From contig CAYMXO010000003.1 in NCBI GenBank assembly GCA_964394445.1, positions 1-64,000 on the forward strand: a stretch of 64,000 nucleotides of DNA, written 5' to 3'. The stretch comes from Thiopseudomonas sp964394445 (GTDB lineage: Bacteria > Pseudomonadota > Gammaproteobacteria > Pseudomonadales > Pseudomonadaceae). Position 1 is the first letter of the stretch. Each line of letters starts with the position of its first letter. The notes beneath the pieces were generated by a model. The model saw nothing but the letters and a program-made list of their open reading frames with translations, was not told the DNA's origin and did not search any database. Below are positions 38,546 through 48,142 of the stretch, one piece after another. Made by a program: the position numbers and the translations under genes.

Positions 38546-40590
38546 ATGAAAAATATGAACCTTAACAACAGTCTGTTTGCCGGCGTACGCAGTGGCACCC
38601 TGACTACCGTGCTGTTTGTGGTGTTGTTTGTTGCAGCCCTCCTGCTGCTGGCCAACTTCCTCTATCTGAACACGCAAACCACCAACGACAAAGAATATCT
38701 GGCGCATGCCGGCGAGCTGCGGGTCCTGTCCCAGCGTATTGCCAAGAACGTCTCCGAAGCGGCTGCCGGCAACAGCGAGGGTTTCAGTTCACTGCGCGAG
38801 GCGCGTATGGACTTCGATACCCGCTGGAACTACATCCAGAATGGCAACGATGATACCGGCCTGCCCGCCGCTCCGGCACGCATGATGGTTGAAGTTGAAG
38901 CCGTGGCCGGCGACTGGCAGCGGCTGCGCCGTCACACCGGCGTCATCCTTGACAGTCAGGAAACCGTTGGTGCCCTGCACCGGCTGGCCTCAACCCTGGC
39001 CGATACCATCCCGCAGCTGCAGCTTGAGTATGAAGAGGTTGTGGATATCTTGTTGCGGGTACAGGCTCCGGCTGACCAGGTTGCCATTGCCCAGCGGCAG
39101 ACACTGCTGGCGGAGCGCATCAATACCTCGGTTACCCGGGTGCTTGCCGGCGATGAAAACGCGGTTCTGGCAGCAGACATGTTCAGCCGTGATGCCAGCC
39201 TGTTTGGCCGTGTACTCAAGGGCATGCAGAGCGGCGATCCGGCCATGCAGATTTCTCCGGTAACCGATGTGGAGGCGGTGGAGCGTCTGGCGGAAATCGG
39301 TCAGCTGTTCACCGTCGTGGCCCAGTCGGTTGACCAGATTCTGGATACCTCGCCGGAACTGTTTGGTGTGCGCGAGGCTGCCGATGGCACTTTCAGTGTT
39401 TCGCAAAGCCTGCTGGCCAATACCTCCGTCTGGCACAGAGCTTTGAAGAGCGGGCCAACAGCCGGGTGCTGAATACCATTGCCGGTTATTTGCTGGGTGC
39501 GCTGATCCTGGCCACCATTACCCTGATTGGTCTGGTCAATACCCGTGAGACTCGCCGCCGGCTGCAGGAAACTGCAGAAAAAAACGACCGCAACCAGTCT
39601 GCCATTTTGCGTCTGCTGGATGAAATTGGCGACCTTGCCGATGGTGACCTGACTGCACAGGCAACAGTCACCGAAGACTTTACCGGTGCCATTGCCGACT
39701 CCATCAACTTCACCATCGACCAGTTGCGCGAGCTGGTGGGAACCATCAACACCTCGGCAGTTCAGGTTTCAACGGCGGCGCAGGATACCCAGTCCACTGC
39801 CACGCACCTGGCCGAGGCGTCCGAACACCAGGCTCAGGAAATTGCCGGCGCCTCTGCCGCCATCAATGAAATGGCCGTCTCGATCGACCAGGTGTCGGCC
39901 AACGCAGCCGAATCTGCCTTGGTCGCCGAGCGTTCTGTCGATATCGCCAACAAGGGCAGCGAGGTGGTACACAACACCATTGCCGGCATGGACAAGATTC
40001 GCGAGCAGATCCAGGATACCTCCAAGCGCATCAAGCGTCTGGGTGAGTCCTCGCAGGAGATTGGTGACATCGTCAGCCTGATTAATGATATTGCCGACCA
40101 GACCAACATTCTCGCCCTGAACGCAGCGATCCAGGCGTCGATGGCCGGTGATGCCGGCCGCGGCTTTGCTGTGGTCGCTGACGAAGTCCAGCGCCTTGCC
40201 GAGCGCTCCTCGGCCGCCACCAAGCAGATTGAAGCGCTGGTGAAAACCATTCAGACCGACACCAACGAGGCCGTGATTTCGATGGAACAGACCACCACCG
40301 AGGTGGTGCGTGGAGCAGGTCTGGCCCAGGATGCGGGCGTTTCCCTTGAGGAAATTGAAAACGTATCCAGAAACCTGGCCAACCTGATTCAGAATATTTC
40401 CAACGCGGCCCGCCAGCAGGCATCTTCTGCGGGGCATATTTCCAACACGATGAACGTGATTCAGGAAATCACCTCGCAAACCTCTTCAGGAACCACGGCT
40501 ACCGCGCAAAGCATCGGTCACCTGGCCCGGCTGGCCAGCGAAATGCGCGATTCGGTATCCGGCTTCACCCTGCCAAACCAGAACCCGTAG
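38546..40590 (+). pseudogene. pilJ: PilJ, methyl-accepting chemoreceptor for type IV pili, with a 1-bp frameshift
   Basis: Two adjoining frames make one PilJ of about 681 residues, the P. aeruginosa length being 682. The first (38546-39472) holds the N-terminal helix and periplasmic modules (LSQRIAKNVSEAA, TIPQLQLEYEEVVDILLRVQAPADQVA). It leaves the PilJ frame after SLLANTS and ends WHRALKSGPTAGC. The correct sequence resumes one frame over at LAQSFEERANSRVLNTIAGYLLG (39430 onward), then HAMP and signalling domain with RLGESSQEIGDIVSLINDIADQTNILALNAAIQASMAGDAGRGFAVVADEV. One base is missing around 39425-39430, in a short C-rich stretch (CTCCG). As written, the receptor would lose its second membrane helix and whole signalling domain. 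It may be a real null allele or a sequence error. Confidence 0.9.
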
Positions 40591-40594
40591 CGGC

Positions 40595-40632
40595 TGCCGG
40601 TACGGTCGACATGACCGTATCGGGTTGCCGGC
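40595..40632 (+). other. Nested hairpin between pilJ and chpA
   Basis: Outer arms TGCCGG / CCGGCA enclose an inner stem TACGGTC / GACCGTA with loop GACAT. It follows the pilJ stop by 4 bp and has no T-run. In P. aeruginosa the pilK gene fills this position; here only about 257 bp remain and I see no pilK remnant. Confidence 0.45.
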
Positions 40633-40847
40633 ACATTGAAAGAAGAGCGGTAATGCAAACGGATGCTGAATGGGCGCTGTGCCCCGTGCCCAACTGTTCA
40701 TTTGCCGCTGCCGGCCATCGATACGGGTTGTCATGCAGGTTGTGGATGCCTGGTGCGGGCAAGGTGGCGAAACGGGAGTGCCGGCAGCTGATACCGTCAA
40801 GAAACGACCAGGTTTTGGCTTTTGTCCGGAAAGGATAGTTGAGCAAT

Positions 40848-43800
40848 ATGAGTGGATTAGCCATGGGTGACCGTCACGACTACGTGGCCCTGGAGTGGGT
40901 CAAGGGAGAGATTGCCGAGACCCTGAAACAGGCACAGCAGTCGCTGGAGGACTATGTCGAGCAGCCACAGGGCAATGCCGGCCTGGGCTTCTGTCTGGCG
41001 TACATTCACCAGGTCAATGGCATTCTGCAGATGGTGCAGTTCTTCGGTGCGGCCTTGCTGGCCGAGGAAATGGAGTTGGTGGCCCAGTCCCTGCTGGACA
41101 AAAAAGTGGTCAATGTCAATGAAGCGCTTGAAGTGCTGATGCAGGCCATCATCCAGCTACCACGCTACCTTGAACGCATCCAGGCTGCCCGGCGTGACTT
41201 GCCGATGGCAGTGTTGCCCTTGTTGAATGACTTGCGTGCTGCTCGCGGCGAGAAATTTCTCTCCCAGTCCAGCCTGTTCAATCCGGCGCTGCCGCCGGCT
41301 TTGCCGGCCATGGATCCGGAGCGCCTGGTACAGCTGGCCGGACCGCAACTGGGTGCATTGCTGCGCAAGATACGCCAGACCATGCAGGTAGCGCTGATCG
41401 GTTTGTTACGTGACCAGTGGTCCGGACAGAGTCTGACCCAGCTGGCGCGGGTGTTTGCCGGACTGGAAAGGCTGAGCCAGGGGACGCCGATCTTGCCATT
41501 GTGGCAGGCGGCCTCCGGTCTGACAGACGGACTGGCCAACCGCAGCCTGGATCTGAGCACGACAGTGCGCACGCTGTTGCGCAAGCTGGATAGCCAGCTG
41601 CGCGAGCTGGCCCTTGAAGGTGTGCAGGGACTGGACCGGCAGGCACCGGAAGAATTGCTCAAGGACATCCTGTTCTATGTGGCCAAGGCACAGCCCAATT
41701 CTGCCCGCCTGCAGCGCTTGCACCAGACCTACCAGCTGGCCGATGCACTACCGGCCGAAGCCCTGGATGACGGTACGGCTGACCGTGATGCAATCCGCTC
41801 GGTCGTCTCGGCGCTGTGCGAAGAACTGGTGCGGGTCAAGGACAGCCTTGACCTGTTTGTGCGCAGTGACCGCTTGTCGCTGGGCGACCTTGACAGCTTG
41901 CAACTGCCGCTCAAGCAGATTGCCGATACTCTGGCCGTGCTCGGCTTTGCCCAGCAGCGCAAGGTGGTGCTGGAGCAGGCGGAGATGCTGCAGGAGATTG
42001 CCAGTGGCGCCCGGGCTGCCAGTGATGCCAACCTGATGGACATTGCCGGCGCGCTGCTTTATCTGGAAGCAACGCTGATTGGCATGGTTGGCACAGGCGA
42101 AACGGCCCATACAGCAGAAATGATGGCGCCAACGGATGTGGCCCAGGTGCACCGGCTGGTTATCCGTGAGGCACGCGCCGGGCTGGAGCAAGCCAAGGAC
42201 GGAATTATCGAATTCATTGCCTCCCAGTGGCAGCATCAGCACCTTGAGCCGGTTTCGGCGCTACTCAACCAGGTGCGTGGCGGGCTGGCGATGATTCCAC
42301 TATCGCGGGCGGCTCAACTGATTGACAGCACCAGGCGCTATATTGACGAGCAGTTGCTGGCATCGGCAACTGTACCTGGCTGGCAGGATCTGGATACCCT
42401 GGCCGATGCCATTACCAGCGTTGATTATTACCTTGAACGGCTTTATGAAGACCAGATCGGCGATAGCGAACTGGTGCTTGATACTGCCGCCCAGAGCATG
42501 GCCGCACTGGGTTATCCGTTGCTGGAAACTGATGAGCCACAGCTACGGGGCGAGCTGCCGGCAGAAGAGCCGGACAGGCCGGATGCTCTGGGCGAACTGG
42601 ACTGGTTGCTGGATCAGGATGTATCCGCGCCGCAAGGGGATGCCACGGAGCTGTTCCTGCTGACCGATGCGCCATTGCCAGAAGACTTTGTCGATGGTGA
42701 TTGCGGCCTGGTACATGAAGCCCTGCAGGGCGCGCTGGACGAGGCAGTGATACCGCTACTGTTTGATAACCTGGACGTGGCTGGCGAGCAATTGACCATT
42801 GCCAGCGAGGCGGCCGGTGAGGTGCTGGACGAGCTTTCCTTTGACAGCTTTGAGCTGCCAGAGGTGGAACTGCCGGAAGAGGCAGCACCGTCAGGGGGTG
42901 AGCAGCCTGCAGCACAAGAGCAGCCGGCCAGTCTGGTCAGTACCAGTCCATTGAACCCGCCTGCCACCGAAGTGGTGGAGCATCTGCTGCCGCCTCCCGC
43001 CGATGAAGAACCGGTGGACGAGGAGCTGCAGGATGTATTTGTCGAGGAGGCCGGAGAAGTACTGGAAACCCTGGCCGAATTCTTCCCGCAATGGCAGCAA
43101 GACCTCGCAGACGGGCAGGCGCTGACAGAAGTGCGGCGCGCTTTCCATACGCTCAAGGGGAGTGGCCGTATGGTTAGAGCCCTGGTGGTTGGCGAGCTGG
43201 CCTGGGCAATTGAAAACATGCTCAACCGGGTTATCGAAGGCAGTATCGCGCCATCTGCAGAGTTGCTGCAGGTGATTGCCGATGTCATTGCCCTGTTGCC
43301 AGAGCTGGTTGAAGAGTATGCCGGGCAACAGCAGCGTCAGCGTGATGATGTCGATCGCCTGGCAGCTGTTGCACATGCACTGGCTCGCCAGCAGCCGTTG
43401 CCTGTGTTTGCTGATGCCGTGGATGTGGCCGTGCTGCCGGCAGACGAAGGCATTGAGGCCGAAGCCGCTGTTGCCGATGGTCTGGAAGGTACAGAAACGG
43501 CTGCGCTGGACCCGGTACTGCTGGAGATTTTCTACAGCGAGGCAAAGGCCCATTTGCAGGCGCTGCAGGACTTTATCAGGGACTGCCAGGAGTTTTTACC
43601 CCGCTCGGTCAGTGAAGAATTGCAGCGCGCGATGCACACCCTCAAGGGCAGTGCGCACATGGCAGGCATAACACCTGTGGCCGCCCTGGCCACGGCGAGT
43701 GAGCGTTTGGTCAAGGAGTACCGCGCCCACCTGTTCAATATCGACGAGCCGGAAGCCGCCCTGCTGACGCGCAGCGCAGAGCTGCTGGAGCAGGGCCTGG

Positions 43801-46800
43801 AACAGCTGGACAGCACGCCTTTGCGCCCGCTGCCCGGGGCTGCCGGGCTGGTCGAAGAACTGAATGGGCTATTGGAGCAGCGCCTGTCCTGTGAGCAGCA
43901 GTCCGGCAGCAACGCGACCGACCCGTTACTGATTTCCCGTTTTCTGGCCGACGGCATGGATCTGCTGCTGGACATGGATGACCATCTGCAGCGCTGGCGC
44001 AACCAGCCGGGCGAACATGGGCAGCTGCTGGAACTGATTGATGAGCTGACAACCCTGAAAAAGGGTGCGCGCATGGCGGAGCTGGAACCGATCGAAGCTC
44101 TGGCGGATGCGCTGCTGGGCTTTTACCAGCAAGTGAATGCCGGCCGGCAAGAGCTGGGCGAGCAGCAGTTTGGCCAGGTCACGCAGGCCCACGATGCGCT
44201 GATCAACATGATGGACGAGGTTGCTGCCGGGCTTGATGTGACCGCGCAACCGCAACTGGTGGCAAGCCTGCTGCAACTGGTCGAGGCAGAGTTGCCGGCG
44301 GAAGCGGGCAAGCCGGCTGACGCGCTGGAGCCTGCAGTCATGCAGGATGCGCCAGCAGCAGGCTTTACCGCCTATGCCGGGCTTGATCCGGATATGGTGG
44401 AAATTTTTCTGGATGAAGCGCTCGAGCTGATGGACAGTGCCAACCAGAACCTGGATCAGTGGCTGGCTGCTACTGATAACAAGGTTTGCCTGGGAGCCTT
44501 GATGCGCGACCTGCACACCCTCAAGGGGGGTGCCCGGATGGCGGAAATTGTTCCGGTGGGTGATCTGGCCCATGAGCTGGAGTCGGTCTATGAATACCTG
44601 CTGGACGGCCGGCAGCTGGCCGAACAGTCGCTTGGCAACGTCCTGCACTCTGCGCATGACCGGCTGGCTGAATTGCTGGAACAGCTGCAGGCGGCACAGG
44701 ATGTGTGGAGCCCGCTGGAAACCATTGAGCGTTTGCAGGCGTTGCGCCGGGGTGAGGCGGTTCTGCCGGTGGCTGACAGCGATGCCCCAGCGACGACTGC
44801 AGTGGCTGCTGCCGGGCAGGATGCGTCTTCCGGGACCGCTGCTCCGTTGCGGCTGGTTGCTGGCGAGCCGGATGAACTGGTGGATATTTTCCTCGAAGAG
44901 GCGTTCGAGGTGTTGGAACATATGGGTGCAAGCCTGCAGGACTGGGTGTCCGGCAGTGACAATCCCGCTCATGTGGAAAGCCTGCAGCGGGACCTGCATA
45001 CCCTCAAGGGCGGTGCCCGCATGGCAGAAATTGCTGCCGTTGCCGATCTGGCGCACGAACTGGAATTTCTCTACGAAGATCTGGCGGGTGGCCGCCTGCA
45101 GCCCTGCGATGAACTGGGTTCTTTCCTGTATCAGGTGCATGACCAGCTGAACGCAATGCTGGAAGCGGTGCGCGATGGCCGTCCGCTGATTCCGGCTGCC
45201 AGCATGCTGGAAATGGTCCGTTTCTGGCGCAGCGGCGAGCCGGGTAGCGTAGCGCCGATGACGGCTGTTGCGGCTGACGAAGAAACCCTGCTGGCTGCTG
45301 AACCGGAGTTGCGGGAGGAGTTTATCCAGGAGGCCCTGGAATTTTATCAACGCTTTCCGCAAGCAGCCTCAGCCACTGACGAGGCAGCCCATAGCCTGCT
45401 GGCCAGCCTGAAAGGGGCTGCCGGACTTGCCGGGTTGCCGGCCATCATTCGTCTGTGCGACCGGTTGCAGGACAGCCTGCAGGATGAAGACCAGGCTGGC
45501 TGGACACAGCAGCTGGAGGGTCTGGGTGTGCAGATCGGACAGTTGCAGCAAGCGCAGCCGCAGACAATCGGCAATACACAGCCACTGCCTGTACCTGCCC
45601 TGGCGGCAGCCGCCGGATCGTCAGCCGCAACAGAAGCGGGTATTGACAGTGGGCGTGCCGGGCAGCTGGCACGGCAGGCGCTGCCGTTCATGCGCAAAAG
45701 TGGTCGTTCCGGGCAGTCTCGCAGTCAGCAGCAGGGAACGCAGGAAATGGTGCGGATCCCGGCCGAGCTGCTGGAGGAGCTGGTCAACCTGGCCGGTGAA
45801 ACCTCGATCTTCCGTGGTCGGGTTGAGCAGCAGGTGAGTGATTTCGGTTACACCCTGAACGAGATGGAAACCACGCTTGACCGTATCCGTGACCAGTTGC
45901 GCCGGCTGGATACGGAAACCCAGGCACAAATCCTCAGTCGCCTGCAAACCGAGGGCGAGGGCGCCAGCTACGCCGAGTTCGACCCGCTGGAAATGGACCG
46001 GCACTCCCAGTTGCAGCAGCTGTCACGGTCATTGTTTGAGTCAGCTTCAGACCTGCTCGACTTGAAAGAAACCCTGTCTGCGAAAAGCCGCGATGCCGAA
46101 ACCTTGCTGCTGCAGCAGGCCCGGGTCAATACCGAGCTGCAGGAAGGTCTGATGCGTACCCGCATGGTGCCGTTTGAGCGCCTGGTGCCGCGCTTGCGCC
46201 GTATTGTGCGCCATGTTTCCGCCGAACTGGGCAAGCAGGCCGAGCTGCTGGTCACCAACGCCGAGGGCGAGATGGACCGCAGTGTGATGGAGCGCATGGT
46301 GGCGCCGCTGGAGCACATGCTGCGTAATGCCGTGGGTCATGGCCTGGAGGCGCCGGACGTGCGCCGTGATTCTGGCAAGCCGGAAACCGGCCGCATTCGC
46401 CTGCAGCTGGGCCGCGAAGGCGCCGACATTTTGCTGACCATGAGTGACGACGGGGCCGGGATCGATATTGCCGCCGTTCGCGCGAAAGCCATCGAACGCG
46501 GACTGATGGGTGAACACAGCGGGCTTGGCGATCAGGAAATCATGCAGTTTATCCTGCATGCCGGCTTTTCCACGGCAAAGGAAGTGACCCAGGTCTCCGG
46601 CCGTGGTGTCGGCATGGATGTGGTCAGTTCCGAGATCAAGCAGCTGGGCGGCTCCATCAACATTGAATCGGAGTCGGGCGGAGGAACCCGCTTTGTTATC
46701 CGCTTGCCTTTTACTGTATCGGTCAACCGGGCGTTGATGGTGACGACCGGCGAAGACCTGTATGCAATACCGCTGAATACCATCGAGGGTATTGTGCGTG

Positions 46801-47597
46801 TCTCGCCCTATGAGCTGGAAGCACTCTACGGGCAGGCCCGGCGGGGCGAGCCGGCCAGCTATGAATATGCGGGACAGAAGTACGACCTGAAATACCTGGG
46901 TGAGCTGCTGGTCAATGGCCAGCAGCCCAAGCTGGTCGGGCAGACTCTGCCGTTGCCGGTGGTGCTGGTGCGCTCTTCGGAGCATGCTGTTGCAATCCAG
47001 GTAGACAGTCTGGCCGGTTCCAGGGAAATTGTGGTGAAAAGCCTTGGGCCGCAGTTTGCCAGTGTCCCGAGCCTGTCCGGCGCCACCATTCTGGGTGACG
47101 GTCGGGTGGTGGTGATTCTTGACCTGCTGGCAGCGATCCGCAACCGCTATGCATTGCCGGGAGAACCCGACGAGGGCGCACGCCAGCATGCGCAACCACG
47201 CAAGGCTGTAACGGGCACCAGCCGCATCCTGCACGTGATGGTGGTGGACGATTCGGTAACCGTGCGCAAAGTGACCTCGCGTTTACTGGAACGTTATGGC
47301 ATGCACGTGACCACCGCCAAAGACGGTGTTGATGCAATCAACCAGCTGCAGGAGCGCCGCCCGGACATCATGCTGCTGGATATTGAAATGCCGCGCATGG
47401 ACGGCTTTGAAGTGGCTACCCTGGTACGCCATGACGAGCGACTGCATGACCTGCCGATTATCATGATTACCTCGCGCACCGGCGACAAGCACCGCGAGCG
47501 GGCACTGCGAATCGGTGTTAACGAGTACTTTGGCAAGCCCTATCAGGAAGCCCAGCTGCTGGGCAGCATCCGGCAGTTGACCGGACTGGACGACTAG
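40848..47597 (+). CDS. chpA: ChpA, giant hybrid CheA-type histidine kinase of Pil-Chp
   Basis: A protein of about 2249 residues combining several phosphotransfer modules with a CheA core and receiver. xHTLKG phosphosites are at about His767 (FHTLKGSGR), His930 (MHTLKGSAH), His1223 and His1384 (both LHTLKGGARMAE). Two more modules are degenerate: TTLKKGARMAE near 1070, with Thr in place of His, and LLASLKGAAGLAG near 1520, with Ala. The dimerisation domain (AELLEELVNLAGETSIFRGR), ATPase (HMLRNAVGHGLEAPDVR, MSDDGAGIDI, FSTAKEVTQVSGRGVGMDVV), CheW domain and C-terminal receiver with Asp2178 (MLLDIEMPRMDG) follow. ChpA receives surface signals via PilJ and phosphorylates PilG and PilH. The start could be TTG 40839, ATG 40848 or ATG 40863 (MGDRHDYVALEW). 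Confidence 0.95.
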   Translation: MSGLAMGDRHDYVALEWVKGEIAETLKQAQQSLEDYVEQPQGNAGLGFCLAYIHQVNGILQMVQFFGAALLAEEMELVAQSLLDKKVVNVNEALEVLMQAIIQLPRYLERIQAARRDLPMAVLPLLNDLRAARGEKFLSQSSLFNPALPPALPAMDPERLVQLAGPQLGALLRKIRQTMQVALIGLLRDQWSGQSLTQLARVFAGLERLSQGTPILPLWQAASGLTDGLANRSLDLSTTVRTLLRKLDSQLRELALEGVQGLDRQAPEELLKDILFYVAKAQPNSARLQRLHQTYQLADALPAEALDDGTADRDAIRSVVSALCEELVRVKDSLDLFVRSDRLSLGDLDSLQLPLKQIADTLAVLGFAQQRKVVLEQAEMLQEIASGARAASDANLMDIAGALLYLEATLIGMVGTGETAHTAEMMAPTDVAQVHRLVIREARAGLEQAKDGIIEFIASQWQHQHLEPVSALLNQVRGGLAMIPLSRAAQLIDSTRRYIDEQLLASATVPGWQDLDTLADAITSVDYYLERLYEDQIGDSELVLDTAAQSMAALGYPLLETDEPQLRGELPAEEPDRPDALGELDWLLDQDVSAPQGDATELFLLTDAPLPEDFVDGDCGLVHEALQGALDEAVIPLLFDNLDVAGEQLTIASEAAGEVLDELSFDSFELPEVELPEEAAPSGGEQPAAQEQPASLVSTSPLNPPATEVVEHLLPPPADEEPVDEELQDVFVEEAGEVLETLAEFFPQWQQDLADGQALTEVRRAFHTLKGSGRMVRALVVGELAWAIENMLNRVIEGSIAPSAELLQVIADVIALLPELVEEYAGQQQRQRDDVDRLAAVAHALARQQPLPVFADAVDVAVLPADEGIEAEAAVADGLEGTETAALDPVLLEIFYSEAKAHLQALQDFIRDCQEFLPRSVSEELQRAMHTLKGSAHMAGITPVAALATASERLVKEYRAHLFNIDEPEAALLTRSAELLEQGLEQLDSTPLRPLPGAAGLVEELNGLLEQRLSCEQQSGSNATDPLLISRFLADGMDLLLDMDDHLQRWRNQPGEHGQLLELIDELTTLKKGARMAELEPIEALADALLGFYQQVNAGRQELGEQQFGQVTQAHDALINMMDEVAAGLDVTAQPQLVASLLQLVEAELPAEAGKPADALEPAVMQDAPAAGFTAYAGLDPDMVEIFLDEALELMDSANQNLDQWLAATDNKVCLGALMRDLHTLKGGARMAEIVPVGDLAHELESVYEYLLDGRQLAEQSLGNVLHSAHDRLAELLEQLQAAQDVWSPLETIERLQALRRGEAVLPVADSDAPATTAVAAAGQDASSGTAAPLRLVAGEPDELVDIFLEEAFEVLEHMGASLQDWVSGSDNPAHVESLQRDLHTLKGGARMAEIAAVADLAHELEFLYEDLAGGRLQPCDELGSFLYQVHDQLNAMLEAVRDGRPLIPAASMLEMVRFWRSGEPGSVAPMTAVAADEETLLAAEPELREEFIQEALEFYQRFPQAASATDEAAHSLLASLKGAAGLAGLPAIIRLCDRLQDSLQDEDQAGWTQQLEGLGVQIGQLQQAQPQTIGNTQPLPVPALAAAAGSSAATEAGIDSGRAGQLARQALPFMRKSGRSGQSRSQQQGTQEMVRIPAELLEELVNLAGETSIFRGRVEQQVSDFGYTLNEMETTLDRIRDQLRRLDTETQAQILSRLQTEGEGASYAEFDPLEMDRHSQLQQLSRSLFESASDLLDLKETLSAKSRDAETLLLQQARVNTELQEGLMRTRMVPFERLVPRLRRIVRHVSAELGKQAELLVTNAEGEMDRSVMERMVAPLEHMLRNAVGHGLEAPDVRRDSGKPETGRIRLQLGREGADILLTMSDDGAGIDIAAVRAKAIERGLMGEHSGLGDQEIMQFILHAGFSTAKEVTQVSGRGVGMDVVSSEIKQLGGSINIESESGGGTRFVIRLPFTVSVNRALMVTTGEDLYAIPLNTIEGIVRVSPYELEALYGQARRGEPASYEYAGQKYDLKYLGELLVNGQQPKLVGQTLPLPVVLVRSSEHAVAIQVDSLAGSREIVVKSLGPQFASVPSLSGATILGDGRVVVILDLLAAIRNRYALPGEPDEGARQHAQPRKAVTGTSRILHVMVVDDSVTVRKVTSRLLERYGMHVTTAKDGVDAINQLQERRPDIMLLDIEMPRMDGFEVATLVRHDERLHDLPIIMITSRTGDKHRERALRIGVNEYFGKPYQEAQLLGSIRQLTGLDD

Positions 47598-47641
47598 GCC
47601 GCCGGCCTGGCGGGGCGGTCAGCACAACAGGAGATAACACC

Positions 47642-48142
47642 ATGCCGGACGTGGCACAGCTGGAATATCAGGAGGGACAGCAACTGACCGGGCTGACCCT
47701 GAGCCTGGCCGGGCGCACCTTGCTGATACCCAATACGGCGGTTGCTGAATTGATCGCATGGCAATCACCTGCCGCCTTGCCGGATAATGTCGACAAGACC
47801 AGCGGGCTGATCGGCTGTATCAACTGGCGCGGGCAGCAGCTGCCGCTGGTTTCACTCGAGGTGCTGGCCGGCGAAGCCGAGCCGGATGTTACCGGGACAA
47901 CCCGTATTGCCATTTTCAACAGTCTTGAGCCATCGGGTGGCTTGGGATTTTATGCGGTCCTGTTGCAGGGAATTCCGCGCTCGGTACAGGTGGATGAGGG
48001 GCGGCTGCATTCCAACAGCCGCCTGCAGTTGCGCAATGGTGAGCTGATGGCCGTACAGCTGGACGGTCAGGACATGCTGATTCCCGACCTGGAAGGGCTG
48101 GAGCGGCGTTTGCTCAAGAGTGGTCTGTTGCCGCACTCTTGA
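47642..48142 (+). CDS. chpC: ChpC, CheW-like protein of Pil-Chp
   Basis: A 166-residue CheW-domain protein: LSLAGRTLLIPNTAVAELI, GLIGCINWRGQQLPLVSLEVL and MLIPDLEGLERRL. ChpC is a second coupling protein that can link ChpA to other receptors. It follows chpA by 44 bp with AGGAG before ATG 47642. In P. aeruginosa the methylesterase gene chpB stands between chpA and chpC; it is absent here. Its last 29 bp overlap the end of dgcP on the other strand. Confidence 0.9.
   Translation: MPDVAQLEYQEGQQLTGLTLSLAGRTLLIPNTAVAELIAWQSPAALPDNVDKTSGLIGCINWRGQQLPLVSLEVLAGEAEPDVTGTTRIAIFNSLEPSGGLGFYAVLLQGIPRSVQVDEGRLHSNSRLQLRNGELMAVQLDGQDMLIPDLEGLERRLLKSGLLPHS

Noticed and set aside
43926..45362. A 478-codon open frame antisense to chpA
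   Set aside because: It mirrors the repeated phosphotransfer modules of chpA; composition is that of a shadow frame.
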